A stretch of 16,553 nucleotides of DNA from an uncultured Fretibacterium sp. (lineage in GTDB: Bacteria > Synergistota > Synergistia > Synergistales > Aminobacteriaceae), in NCBI GenBank assembly GCA_905373185.1, contig CAJPSE010000011.1, forward strand, positions 1 through 16,553, in the 5' to 3' direction. Every line of letters begins with the position of its first letter. Position 1 is the stretch's first letter. Of this stretch, positions 6,801 through 13,635 are shown piece by piece. The translations under genes and the position numbers were made by a program. The notes under the pieces are model-generated. The model made no database searches. It saw nothing but the letters and a program-made list of their open reading frames with translations, and had not been told where the DNA came from.

Positions 6801-7805
6801 TTAAGAAAACATGTAGGGCGGGCGAAAGACCCCCCGCTCGGTCACAATGGCCGAGATGTAACGGGCCGGGGTCACGTCGAAAGCCGGGTTCCAGACCCTC
6901 ACGGCCTCGGGCACGCGCTGCCCGTTGGGCAGTCCGCGCATCTCCTCATCCGACCGTTCCTCGATCGGAATCCCAGACCCGTCGGCCAGAGTGAGGTCAA
7001 ACGTGCTCCAGGGCGCAGCCACGTAAAAAGGGACCCCATGCGCCGCGGCGAGCACCGCCAGGGCATAGGTCCCGATCTTGTTGGCCGTGTCCCCGTTGGC
7101 CGCGATGCGGTCCGCCCCCACGATGACGGCATCGACTCGCTTCGTACGCATCAGAGCCCCGGCCATCCCGTCCGCGATCAGGGTGACGTCGAACCCGTCC
7201 CTGGCCAGCTCCCAAACAGTCAGGCGCGCCCCCTGCAGGAGCGGACGTGTCTCGTCCGCATAAACGCGAACGGTCTTTCCGGCCTCCCGGGCCGAACGCA
7301 ACACCCCCAGCGCGGTCCCATGGCCTCCGGTCGCGATGGCCCCCGCGTTGCAGTGGGTCAGGACCACGGCCGTCCTCGGAAGCAACTCCGCCCCATAGGC
7401 TCCCATCCTCCGGTTCGCCTCGACGTCGGCCTCATGGATGCGAAGGGCCCCGTCCAGCAGCAGCCCGGCAAGCCCCTCCCCCTCCAAAGAGGGCTCCGCT
7501 TCGAGGATCGCACGCATCCGGTTCAAGGCCTCAAAAAGATTGACCGCCGTGGGACGCGTCCGCGCGAGGCGCTCGAGCGCCTCGCGGACAGCGCCGCGCC
7601 CGCCTGCGGCCGCCAGAACGACGCCGTAAGCGGCGGCGATCCCTATGGCCGGGGCCCCGCGCACCGTCATGTTCTCGATGGCAAGGGCGACATCCTCGAC
7701 GGTACGGCAGACGACATAAGCCTCCCTGCCTGGAAGGGCCCGCTGGTCCAGAAGCCTCAGTGCTCCATCCGCCTCAATCCATTCGACCGAATCTATCGTC
7801 CTCAA
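6801..7805 (-). CDS. mtnA: S-methyl-5-thioribose-1-phosphate isomerase
   Basis: MtnA converts methylthioribose-1-phosphate to methylthioribulose-1-phosphate in the cytoplasm, a step of methylthioadenosine salvage. The TTG at 7805 is selected because AGGAGG (CCTCCT at 7813-7818) lies 7 nt upstream and the product begins MRTIDSVEWI, as expected; the frame is open to 7838 with no support. The 334-residue protein shows ENMTVRGAPAIGIAAAYG, RPTAVNLFEALNRM, the catalytic THCNAGAIATGGHGTALG (Cys152), ADETRPLLQGARLTVWEL and VGADRIAANGDTANKIGTYA (Asp232). Cys and Asp are 80 residues apart, as in Bacillus MtnA (Cys160, Asp240). This separates it from the related eIF2B and ribose-1,5-bisphosphate isomerase branches. 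The start overlaps the xseA stop (TTGA), implying translational coupling. No methylthioribose kinase, phosphorylase or dehydratase is in the window. Confidence 0.94.
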   Translation of the reverse strand: MRTIDSVEWIEADGALRLLDQRALPGREAYVVCRTVEDVALAIENMTVRGAPAIGIAAAYGVVLAAAGGRGAVREALERLARTRPTAVNLFEALNRMRAILEAEPSLEGEGLAGLLLDGALRIHEADVEANRRMGAYGAELLPRTAVVLTHCNAGAIATGGHGTALGVLRSAREAGKTVRVYADETRPLLQGARLTVWELARDGFDVTLIADGMAGALMRTKRVDAVIVGADRIAANGDTANKIGTYALAVLAAAHGVPFYVAAPWSTFDLTLADGSGIPIEERSDEEMRGLPNGQRVPEAVRVWNPAFDVTPARYISAIVTERGVFRPPYMFS

Positions 7806-9022
7806 GGACCTTCCTCCTTCACATCTTCCGCTGCACACTCCACCCTGCCGTCGGCGAACCGGACCTCCAGCCTGTCCCCATGGGAGACCTCCCGCACCGA
7901 AACCAGCCTTTTACCGTTACGCTCGCAGGTCACGAACCCCCGCGCCAGGGCCCCCAGCGGGGAGAGGGCATCCAAGGATGCCGAGCGGACGGACAGGGCG
8001 TTCCTCGCCTCCGACACACCGAGCCGCATCCCGGAGAAGAGGCGCAGGTAACGGGACGAGAGCTCCGCCTCCGCCTCCCCCAGACGACGGGAGACATGGG
8101 AATGCAGAGCCTCGAGGAAAGCGCCGCAGCGCTTTTCCCCCTCCGCAAGACGCCGGCGGACGGCCCCCACCATATGGGAACGGACCAGCACCAGACGTTC
8201 CAGGATCTGTCCCCGGTCGGGAAAGACCAGCTCCGCAGCGGCGGAGGGCGTCGAGGCGGTCAGGTCGGCGGCCAGGTCGCACAACGTCTCGTCGATCTCA
8301 TGCCCCACGCCGCTCACGACGGGGACCGGACAGGAACGCACGGCGCGGACCACACGTTCGTCGTCGAAGGGGACCAGGTCCTCCCGGCTCCCTCCGCCGC
8401 GTACCAGCAGAACGCAATCCAGCCGCTCCAGAAGCGCAGCGCGCGCAAGGGCGCGAACGATCCCCTCCGGTGCCTCCACACCCTGGACCTGAGCCGGGAT
8501 GATCAACACCTCGCAGAGCGGATAGCGCCGCGAGGCGATACGCAGAACATCCCTCAGGGCCGCCCCGGTCGCGGAGGTAACGATGGCCGCACGCTCGGGG
8601 TAGGCGGGAACGGGACGCTTCAGCTCGGGGCGAAAAAGCCCCTCCTGGGTCAACCGTGCCTTCAACTCCTGACGGGCCCTGTCGATGGCCCCGGCCCCAA
8701 CGGGGATGATGCGCTTCGCATAGAGCTGGTAAACGCCCCTCTGGGGATAGACGCCCACGCTCCCCTCCACCAGCACGCTGTCGCCGTTTTCGGGCCAGCG
8801 GGGAAGGAAGCCCGCGTACTGCTTGAAGATAGCGCAAGCGACCCTGCTCTCCTTCCCCAGAAGCGTGAAGTAGCAATGGCCGCTTGTGTGTCTTTTGAAC
8901 TCGGCGATTTCCCCCGCCACGATCAGGGACTTGAGCATGAGGTCCGAGAGGAAAAGCCCCTGGATGTAGAGGGTCAGTTCGTCAACGGTCAGCTGGGAGC
9001 GTTCCGGCCTCCGAGGGGCCAT
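7802..9022 (-). CDS. xseA: Exodeoxyribonuclease VII large subunit
   Basis: XseA is the catalytic subunit of exonuclease VII, which degrades single-stranded DNA into oligonucleotides in repair and recombination. The ATG at 9022 follows GGAAGGA with 7 nt spacing. At 406 residues it is of normal length. An N-terminal OB-fold domain (about residues 10-105, with VAGEIAEFKRHTSGHCYFTL) precedes the catalytic region. That region carries IVTSATGAALRDVLRIASRR, the very characteristic LLVRGGGSREDLVPFDDE, and VVSGVGHEIDETLCDLAADL with the following ASTPSAAAEL. The C-terminal part is the predicted helical segment that binds small subunits. It overlaps the end of nusB by 41 bp and its TGA overlaps the mtnA TTG. 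The small-subunit gene xseB, a common neighbour, is not next to it. Confidence 0.95.
   Translation of the reverse strand: MAPRRPERSQLTVDELTLYIQGLFLSDLMLKSLIVAGEIAEFKRHTSGHCYFTLLGKESRVACAIFKQYAGFLPRWPENGDSVLVEGSVGVYPQRGVYQLYAKRIIPVGAGAIDRARQELKARLTQEGLFRPELKRPVPAYPERAAIVTSATGAALRDVLRIASRRYPLCEVLIIPAQVQGVEAPEGIVRALARAALLERLDCVLLVRGGGSREDLVPFDDERVVRAVRSCPVPVVSGVGHEIDETLCDLAADLTASTPSAAAELVFPDRGQILERLVLVRSHMVGAVRRRLAEGEKRCGAFLEALHSHVSRRLGEAEAELSSRYLRLFSGMRLGVSEARNALSVRSASLDALSPLGALARGFVTCERNGKRLVSVREVSHGDRLEVRFADGRVECAAEDVKEEGP
7813..7818 (-). promoter_or_regulatory. Ribosome binding site deciding the mtnA TTG start
   Basis: AGGAGG on the coding strand, 7 nt before the TTG at 7805. It lies inside the last codons of xseA. 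Confidence 0.7.
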
Positions 9023-9515
9023 GATCCTGTCCTTCCCCGCGCTTTTTCCCCGCGCTTTTTTTATTCCTCTCCGACTCCGGGATCAGGTGCCGGACCACGC
9101 GCGCCAAAACGCCGTTGACAAAACGCCCCGAGTCCTCGGTGCCGAAGGTCTGGGCGATGTCCACAGCCTCCGATATCGCAACGGCGAAGGGCACAGAACG
9201 CTCCAGGAACCCCTCGAACACGGCAAGACGGAGTACGGCGCGGTCCACGGAGACGATACGTTCCGGCCGCCATCCCGTAATCACGTGCAGAAGGACGTCA
9301 TCCGATTCGCCGCGGTGCATCCAGGCTCCTCGGGCCAGGAATCGCAGATACTCCTTGACCTCGGGAGGATCGGGCTCCGCAACACCCCCCTCGCCGCAAA
9401 AAAGATCCAACGCCACGTCGACACTCTGGTCGGACCGATTGCCCAGAGAGTACAGGAGCTGAACCGCGAGTTCCCGGGCACGGCGCCGGGCCTGTGCCAT
9501 CCGAGTATGGGACAA
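8982..9515 (-). CDS. nusB: Transcription antitermination factor NusB
   Basis: NusB with NusE (ribosomal protein S10) binds boxA RNA and suppresses termination in rRNA operons. A TTG at 9515 is favoured: GGAGG (9522-9526) is 6 nt upstream, whereas the ATG five codons later is 21 nt from it. The 177-residue product shows RRRARELAVQLLYSLG at the N-terminus, then SVDRAVLRLAVFEGF, AISEAVDIAQTFGTEDSGRF and VNGVLARV, covering the whole all-helical NusB fold within residues 8-142. The last 35 residues (NKKSAGKKRG and onward) exceed the usual length near 140 and are disordered-looking. This tail contains the 13-bp tandem duplication and overlaps the start of xseA. The upstream gene's stop codon TAG lies within the ribosome binding region, so translation is probably coupled. 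Confidence 0.93.
   Translation of the reverse strand: MSHTRMAQARRRARELAVQLLYSLGNRSDQSVDVALDLFCGEGGVAEPDPPEVKEYLRFLARGAWMHRGESDDVLLHVITGWRPERIVSVDRAVLRLAVFEGFLERSVPFAVAISEAVDIAQTFGTEDSGRFVNGVLARVVRHLIPESERNKKSAGKKRGEGQDHGPSEAGTLPADR
9035..9060. repeat. Perfect 13-bp tandem duplication in the nusB tail, just upstream of xseA
   Basis: CCCCGCGCTTTTT occurs twice without interruption (9035-9047, 9048-9060). It encodes the Lys/Gly-rich NusB tail in two different frames, because 13 is not a multiple of three. The unit nearest xseA abuts its ribosome binding site. Confidence 0.95.
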
Positions 9516-9518
9516 AAA

Positions 9519-9992
9519 CTACCTCCGATCGGCAAAAGGGACAAAGGCCCTCTGCCTCGAAAGAAGGAAAGCCGCCCCCTTCGCCAGAAACCAGGCCGAC
9601 GTTCCCCAGAAAGCGGTCCAGAACAGGCCTCGCCAACCGGCGAGAAAGACCAGCGCGACAGCGGAGGACAGGACCATCCACGCCCAGGGACTCCGATACA
9701 GGGCGGAACGAATCTCGCACCACTCCTCCTCCGGGCTCCCCTGGCTCGACCAGATGACGGAGGAAGCGATACCCAAAGGCTTCATGACGGCATTCAAACG
9801 GTTTTCCACCTTGCTTTCGAGGACTCCATCCTTCGAGGAGAGCACCAGGGTCATCAGCGCCGTCTCCCCATCCTTCAGAGCAAAGCTGCAGAACTGGGAT
9901 CTTCGCGTCAGGAATCGGCGGATAAAGTCCGCCATCCCGTCATACGACACCCGGATACTGCCATGCGGTGTTCGCCTCCACAAAAAGTACAC
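9519..9992 (-). CDS. Uncharacterised membrane protein between Asp23-like gene and nusB
   Basis: I do not recognise a named family. With the GTG at 9992 (GGGAG about 10 nt upstream) the product has 157 residues; an ATG at 10034 and a TTG at 10070 are alternatives, but the extra codons are T-rich and do not look coding. Residues 1-100 are soluble and begin YFLWRRTPHGSIRVSYDGM, with a pattern of alternating strands and helices (TALMTLVLSSKDGV, KVENRLNAVM). Two hydrophobic helices follow at about 103-119 and 122-143 with a short turn between them, then a short polar end. The position directly after an Asp23/Gls24 gene suggests a membrane partner, perhaps comparable to AmaP of staphylococci, but the domain order differs. 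The soluble part could be a divergent alkaline-shock domain; this is inference only. Confidence 0.7.
   Translation of the reverse strand: MYFLWRRTPHGSIRVSYDGMADFIRRFLTRRSQFCSFALKDGETALMTLVLSSKDGVLESKVENRLNAVMKPLGIASSVIWSSQGSPEEEWCEIRSALYRSPWAWMVLSSAVALVFLAGWRGLFWTAFWGTSAWFLAKGAAFLLSRQRAFVPFADRR
9522..9526 (-). promoter_or_regulatory. Ribosome binding site deciding the nusB TTG start
   Basis: GGAGG on the coding strand, 6 nt before the TTG at 9515. The preceding gene ends with TAG at 9519-9521, directly against it. Confidence 0.65.
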
Positions 9993-10086
9993 GATGACAT
10001 CACTCCCGGAAAACGAAAAAATACCTCTGGTCATGAAAAAACGCCCCGGTACGAAACGAAAAAAGAACAAGAGGGTGTACTCCGCC

Positions 10087-10106
10087 CTGTGCGGCCCGCC
10101 TCACAG
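10087..10106 (-). other. Hairpin in the asp23-membrane protein gap
   Basis: The minus strand reads CTGTGAGG-CGGG-CCGCACAG, an 8-bp stem with one mismatch, 7 nt after the asp23 stop. A U-rich stretch follows only about 15 nt later (10059-10071), so it is a poor intrinsic terminator. It may be an mRNA-stabilising structure or a weak attenuator in a gap of about 120 nt. Confidence 0.35.
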
Positions 10107-10113
10107 CCACCCC

Positions 10114-10599
10114 TTACGCTTCCTGGTGCCCCTCCTCCCGAAGCACTTCCTCCACGGCCTCCCCTTCGGAGGGGGCGGGAACCACCGGTTCCTCCGCTTC
10201 CTCGGGAAGGATGGGCTCGTCCGCATAAATTCCCTGGACGTTGATATTGACGGAACTGACGGTGTAGCCCGTGTAACGCTCCAGGTTGGCCTTGATCTTC
10301 TCTTGAACGTCCCAGGCCAGGTCGGGAATGCGCTGCCCGTATTTGACCAGGACATAGGCCTCGACGGATATGGAGGGGACCTTCCCCTCCTCGACGGCGA
10401 CTCGGACTCCCTCGCCGGCCTTACGGCCGAGTCCGAACTTGGACGCGATGCCCGTATTCGTGGTCTGGATGTTGGGGATGCCCTGGATCGTCTTTCGCGT
10501 CAGCTCGACGATCACCTCCTCGGAGATATGGACGCTGCCCTCGAAGCGCGCCCCCGGGGAAGCGACCACATCCTTGACGTTCTCCTGAGTCTGCTCCAC
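10114..10599 (-). CDS. Asp23/Gls24 family envelope stress response protein
   Basis: The family (alkaline shock protein 23) consists of small proteins found at the membrane of Gram-positive bacteria and relatives, with an envelope-stress role but no known enzymatic activity. A GTG at 10599 is chosen because GGGGAGG (10607-10613) lies 7 nt upstream; the frame extends to 10650 without support and would overlap the preceding gene. The product has 161 residues. Residues 19-120 hold the alkaline-shock domain: GSVHISEEVIVELTRKTIQG, the glycine-rich middle, then VPSISVEAYVLVKYGQRIPD, LAWDVQEKIKANLERYTG and VSSVNINVQGI. A Glu/Pro-rich acidic tail of about 40 residues follows. It starts 20 nt after the zinc-ribbon gene and precedes a two-helix membrane protein that could anchor it. 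Confidence 0.9.
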   Translation of the reverse strand: MEQTQENVKDVVASPGARFEGSVHISEEVIVELTRKTIQGIPNIQTTNTGIASKFGLGRKAGEGVRVAVEEGKVPSISVEAYVLVKYGQRIPDLAWDVQEKIKANLERYTGYTVSSVNINVQGIYADEPILPEEAEEPVVPAPSEGEAVEEVLREEGHQEA

Positions 10600-10606
10600 T
10601 CGAAAT

Positions 10607-10613
10607 CCTCCCC
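10607..10613 (-). promoter_or_regulatory. Ribosome binding site deciding the Asp23-like GTG start
   Basis: GGGGAGG on the coding strand, 7 nt before the GTG at 10599, in the short gap after the preceding stop codon. Confidence 0.7.
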
Positions 10614-10619
10614 TTTCGG

Positions 10620-11081
10620 TCAAGCCGTGCGGTCGATCTCCTCGCCGCACCCCGGACAGATGAGCTTGTCCTCCTCCTTGCCCTCCTCATAGCGATAATA
10701 GAAGGAGTAGGCACAGGACGGACAGGTGACGGAGATATAGCTCTCCGCCGACTCCTCCTCATCCGCATCGTCATAATCCTGATCGGATTCCAGACCGACG
10801 GACCGCTCCAGCTCGTACACGGCGTCGTGCAGCTCGTAGATCTCGTCCGCAAGTTCCTCGCTCGCCTCCCGAACGCCTTCGAGCTGCCGCGAATGCTCCT
10901 CTAGCTCCAGAGACAGAGCATCCAGAGCCTCGGCCACAGCGGTATACACCTTCGTACTCCGCTCTTCTGGTTCCATGCAATCCAAAAGACCTCTCAGGTA
11001 GGCAATCCGCTCCCTGGCGTTCAAATCCTCCGCCCCCTTTTTAACCCCGAACATCGGCTGGACAAAAGGCATCTCCTCCAC
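10620..11081 (-). CDS. CD1247-like protein: coiled coil plus C-terminal zinc ribbon
   Basis: Function is unknown. The N-terminal stretch RERIAYLRGLLDCM followed by KVYTAVAEALDALSLELEEH resembles the CD1247 N-terminal domain found in Firmicutes and Synergistota. Residues about 45-95 are a predicted coiled coil rich in Glu and Leu, then an acidic linker (DQDYDDADEEE), then CPSC (Cys120, Cys123) and CPGC (Cys142, Cys145), a four-cysteine zinc ribbon. The start is uncertain: the longest frame begins at a GTG (11081) with no ribosome binding site, and ATGs at 11072 and 11054 have GGAGGAG either too near or too far. It follows efp by 35 nt and precedes the Asp23-like gene. Such a protein could sense zinc or bind RNA or protein, but nothing in the sequence decides this. 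Confidence 0.82.
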   Translation of the reverse strand: MEEMPFVQPMFGVKKGAEDLNARERIAYLRGLLDCMEPEERSTKVYTAVAEALDALSLELEEHSRQLEGVREASEELADEIYELHDAVYELERSVGLESDQDYDDADEEESAESYISVTCPSCAYSFYYRYEEGKEEDKLICPGCGEEIDRTA

Positions 11082-11116
11082 TGCCCGGCAAAACCTGCGC
11101 TGCCATGGACAGTACT

Positions 11117-11689
11117 TTACTTTTTGGCCCTTTCGAGATAGAGGCCCGAGCGGGTATCGACGACAACCTCCTCTCCGGGCTCGACAAACACGGGAACCGT
11201 GACGACGAGACCGGTCTCCAGCGTTGCCGGCTTGCCCCCGCCCGATACCGTATCCCCCTTGAAGCTGGGCGGGGTGTCCACGACCTTGAGCACGACGCTT
11301 TTTGGCAGCTCTATCCCCATGATCCTGCCCTCGAAGACCTCGAGCTGGATCTCCATATCCTCCACCAGGTACTTGGTGGCATCCCCAAGCACCTCAGGGG
11401 TCAGGGTCATTTGGTCGTACGTGGCCAGGTCCATGAAGACGTAGTCCTTGCCGTCCTTGTAGCTGTACTGGGCGGGCTTGTCCTCATAGATGATCCGCTC
11501 GAACTTCTCCCCCGGCTTGAAGGAGTTCTCCACCGTGGCCCCCGACTCCACGTTGCGCAGCTTGGTACGGACGACGGCCCCGCCGCGCCCCATCTTATGA
11601 TGATCGTAGTCCACGATCTCCCAGATGCCGTCCTGCCAACGGAACTTCAAGCCTACGTAAAAATCGGTGGTGTCCACTACCTGAGCCAT
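11117..11689 (-). CDS. efp: Translation elongation factor P
   Basis: EF-P binds between the P and E sites and relieves ribosome stalling at consecutive prolines. The ATG at 11689 is chosen because GGAGG (11697-11701) is 7 nt upstream; an ATG two codons earlier is too close to it. At 190 residues the length is normal. The KOW-like domain I begins MAQVVDTTDFYVGLKFRWQD. The conserved tip loop reads HHKMGRGGAVV, so the position that carries the modified Lys34 in Escherichia coli is Arg35. Domain II (ENSFKPGEKFERIIYEDKPA, YVFMDLATYDQMTLTPEVLG) and domain III (VVLKVVDTPPSFKGDTVSGG, ETGLVVTVPVFVEPGEEVVV) are intact. Arginine at the tip is known from the EarP-rhamnosylated subfamily, but whether this protein is modified cannot be seen. 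It is the first gene after a promoter. Confidence 0.95.
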   Translation of the reverse strand: MAQVVDTTDFYVGLKFRWQDGIWEIVDYDHHKMGRGGAVVRTKLRNVESGATVENSFKPGEKFERIIYEDKPAQYSYKDGKDYVFMDLATYDQMTLTPEVLGDATKYLVEDMEIQLEVFEGRIMGIELPKSVVLKVVDTPPSFKGDTVSGGGKPATLETGLVVTVPVFVEPGEEVVVDTRSGLYLERAKK

Positions 11690-11735
11690 CAACATTCCTC
11701 CATTTTTGCCGCGAAAGGGTTAAAAAATCTTTTTT

Positions 11736-11762
11736 ATTATACCTCATAGTCAAGATTGACAG
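11736..11762 (-). promoter_or_regulatory. Candidate sigma-70-type promoter for the efp operon
   Basis: The minus strand has a perfect TATAAT (11736-11741), with CTGTCA (11757-11762; 4 of 6 matches to TTGACA) 15 nt upstream, in an AT-rich gap of about 50 nt before efp. It lies downstream of the pilQ terminator, as expected for a new transcription unit. The -35 assignment is weak. Confidence 0.55.
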
Positions 11763-11776
11763 AGGTTGCGGCCCAG

Positions 11777-11821
11777 ACAAAAAGATGAGGGAGTGCCGCC
11801 ACTCGGCATCCCTCCCTCATC
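11777..11821 (-). terminator. Intrinsic terminator of the pil operon
   Basis: On the minus strand, GATGAGGGAG (11812-11821) pairs over 10 bp with CTCCCTCATC (11784-11793). An inner 5-bp stem TGCCG/CGGCA lies inside, and TTTTTGTC follows. It lies 45 nt after the pilQ stop codon and before the efp promoter. Confidence 0.85.
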
Positions 11822-11866
11822 CTTACGCTTACCTCTCTTTCAGGAAAGAAAAAGAGCAACGAGGTC

Positions 11867-13618
11867 TCAGCGCTTCGTCAGGACGACCTCCTGTTCCATC
11901 GCCACATCCGGGGTCTCCAGAATATGGGGCACCACGAGCATGACGACCTGGGTCTTTCTGCGATCTTTAGAGCGATAGGTGAAGAGCTCTCCAAGAATAG
12001 GAAGCTGGCCGAGCACCGGTATTCGGACGCGGTCGTTCGTCTGGTTGTCCCGGAAGAGCCCCCCCACGACGAAGGGCTCGCCATCGCGGACCCGCACCTG
12101 GGTCGTCACCGAGCGTGTGGAGGTCCTAGGCATCTGCTCCCCTGTGCTCCCCCTGATCATCTCTATCACATCGCCCGTCTCGACTTCAAGTTTGACGGTG
12201 ATGACCCCATCGCGGCCCACCTTAGGTGTCATCTTCAGCTGAGGACCAACCGTTTTTGTAGACCATGTAGCGTTTCCCGCGTCATCACGCTCGGAGATAT
12301 AGGGATAGTCCTCCGTCAGCCTGACCTCAGCCTCCTCACCGTCCAGCGTGATCACGGAGGGATTGGCCAGGGTCTTGCCCTGTCCCTTTGTCTCTACGGC
12401 ACGGAAAGCCATATCGAACTCCCGCCAGATGCCGTGCATCGGGGTGAGCAGCCCTGTCCTCCCCGGCGCAAAACTTTTGTCTGACGGCTCCGTAAAACTG
12501 CGCCCAAGACGGTTGTCATCGATATAACCGGCCTTGCCGCCGGTTGCGCCGGAATAAGAAAACCACCAGTGGTTGTAGACCGCGTTCAGCGCCGCCTCCA
12601 CGTCCCGAGTCGCCCTGTCCGAGAACTCCAGGATCCTCGCCTGGAGCATGACCTGCTTACCCGGACGGTCGAGCTTCTGCAAAAGGGCCGCGACCTCCGA
12701 AAGCTTGAAGGGGTTGGACGTCACATAGAGCGCCCGCAGACGAGGATCGACGACCATACGATCGGCCGGCATCTTCGTCAGGTTCACCAAAAGCGCCTGC
12801 AAGGCAACGGGGTCGGCGTAGGCGACGTTGAAGGTGCGTGTCTCCTCGTTGCCGGAGATCTTGGCAAGGCCATCGACCGTCCCTACGGCGATCGTATCCT
12901 TCCCCACCATGTGATAGGAGATGTCGTAGGTCTTCATCAGGTAGGCGAACGCCTCACTCAGGGGGACGTTCTTGAGCGTCATGGTCACCAGGGCCGGGGG
13001 AAGGGAGGGGTCGATGATGATGTTCTTCTTCAGATGCGCCCCCAGCATGCGGAAGACATCCCGGAGCTCCGTATCCCGAAGGTCCAGGGTTATCGGGGCC
13101 GTACTGGCAAAAGGTCCCGTAGGAACCGGCTTCTTTACGACGACCCTCGTCGCGGCCGGCTCCTGGACCATCTTCTCCACCTTCGCCGAGGTAATGAAGC
13201 GCAGGGTGTAGGAGTCCGCCGGCGCGACGCCACGTATCGACCGGAGCTCCAAGGGGCTCTCCGAGGTCATCTCGATGACGACGTCCCGGGAGGCCTGAAC
13301 GGTACTCACGCTGGAGAGCATCGGAACCGTCACGGAACGGTCGGTCATGTCGGAGGCGTCCAGGCGTACCTCCTTAAAGGTTATCCGTACACGGTTCACA
13401 TTAAAGGCCGTCTCGGGCGCCGGCAACCCCTTCCCCTTGAAGCCGACGACAACCTCCGCATCGCCGATCGGGTACATCTCGACATCCGCCAGGACCGGCA
13501 GCCCCTCGAGTGCGTCCCCACCCTTCTGGTTCTCGGCGGCAAAGGCTGGACAGCACAAGGCCGCGATCGAGAAAGACAAAAACGCTGCCCATAGGCTCCT
13601 GGAAATCATTCGTCTCAT
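11867..13618 (-). CDS. pilQ: Secretin, type IV pilus PilQ-like outer-membrane channel
   Basis: Secretins form multimeric gated channels in the outer membrane through which pili or substrates pass. The ATG at 13618 is selected (GAGG just upstream, and it puts a signal peptide at the N-terminus: MRRMISRSLW, a hydrophobic core and AFA before AEN). The longer frame to 13675 overlaps the preceding gene. Of 583 residues, about 40-165 form a beta-rich N-terminal region. A secretin/TonB short domain follows at about 177-246 (ITLDLRDTELRDVFRMLGAH), then an N1-type ring domain at about 262-318. The secretin core spans about 322-570 with ANPSVITLDGEEAEV, a VGPQLKMTPKV block, FVVGGLFRDN, RIPVLGQLPILGELF and the closing VMLVVPHILE. 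It ends the pilMNOPQ cluster. A GspD-type secretin is the alternative, but PilM/N/O neighbours favour PilQ. Confidence 0.93.
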   Translation of the reverse strand: MRRMISRSLWAAFLSFSIAALCCPAFAAENQKGGDALEGLPVLADVEMYPIGDAEVVVGFKGKGLPAPETAFNVNRVRITFKEVRLDASDMTDRSVTVPMLSSVSTVQASRDVVIEMTSESPLELRSIRGVAPADSYTLRFITSAKVEKMVQEPAATRVVVKKPVPTGPFASTAPITLDLRDTELRDVFRMLGAHLKKNIIIDPSLPPALVTMTLKNVPLSEAFAYLMKTYDISYHMVGKDTIAVGTVDGLAKISGNEETRTFNVAYADPVALQALLVNLTKMPADRMVVDPRLRALYVTSNPFKLSEVAALLQKLDRPGKQVMLQARILEFSDRATRDVEAALNAVYNHWWFSYSGATGGKAGYIDDNRLGRSFTEPSDKSFAPGRTGLLTPMHGIWREFDMAFRAVETKGQGKTLANPSVITLDGEEAEVRLTEDYPYISERDDAGNATWSTKTVGPQLKMTPKVGRDGVITVKLEVETGDVIEMIRGSTGEQMPRTSTRSVTTQVRVRDGEPFVVGGLFRDNQTNDRVRIPVLGQLPILGELFTYRSKDRRKTQVVMLVVPHILETPDVAMEQEVVLTKR

Positions 13619-13635
13619 CGTTTCCTCACTCCTCA

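Noticed and set aside
11736..11754. TTGACT just upstream of TATAAT on the minus strand as the efp -35 box
   Set aside because: The spacing is only 6 nt, which cannot form a promoter; the weaker CTGTCA at 15 nt was taken instead.
11867..13618. GspD secretin of a type II secretion system
   Set aside because: The PilM-PilN-PilO gene order upstream favours a type IV pilus, although the PilP-like gene leaves some doubt.
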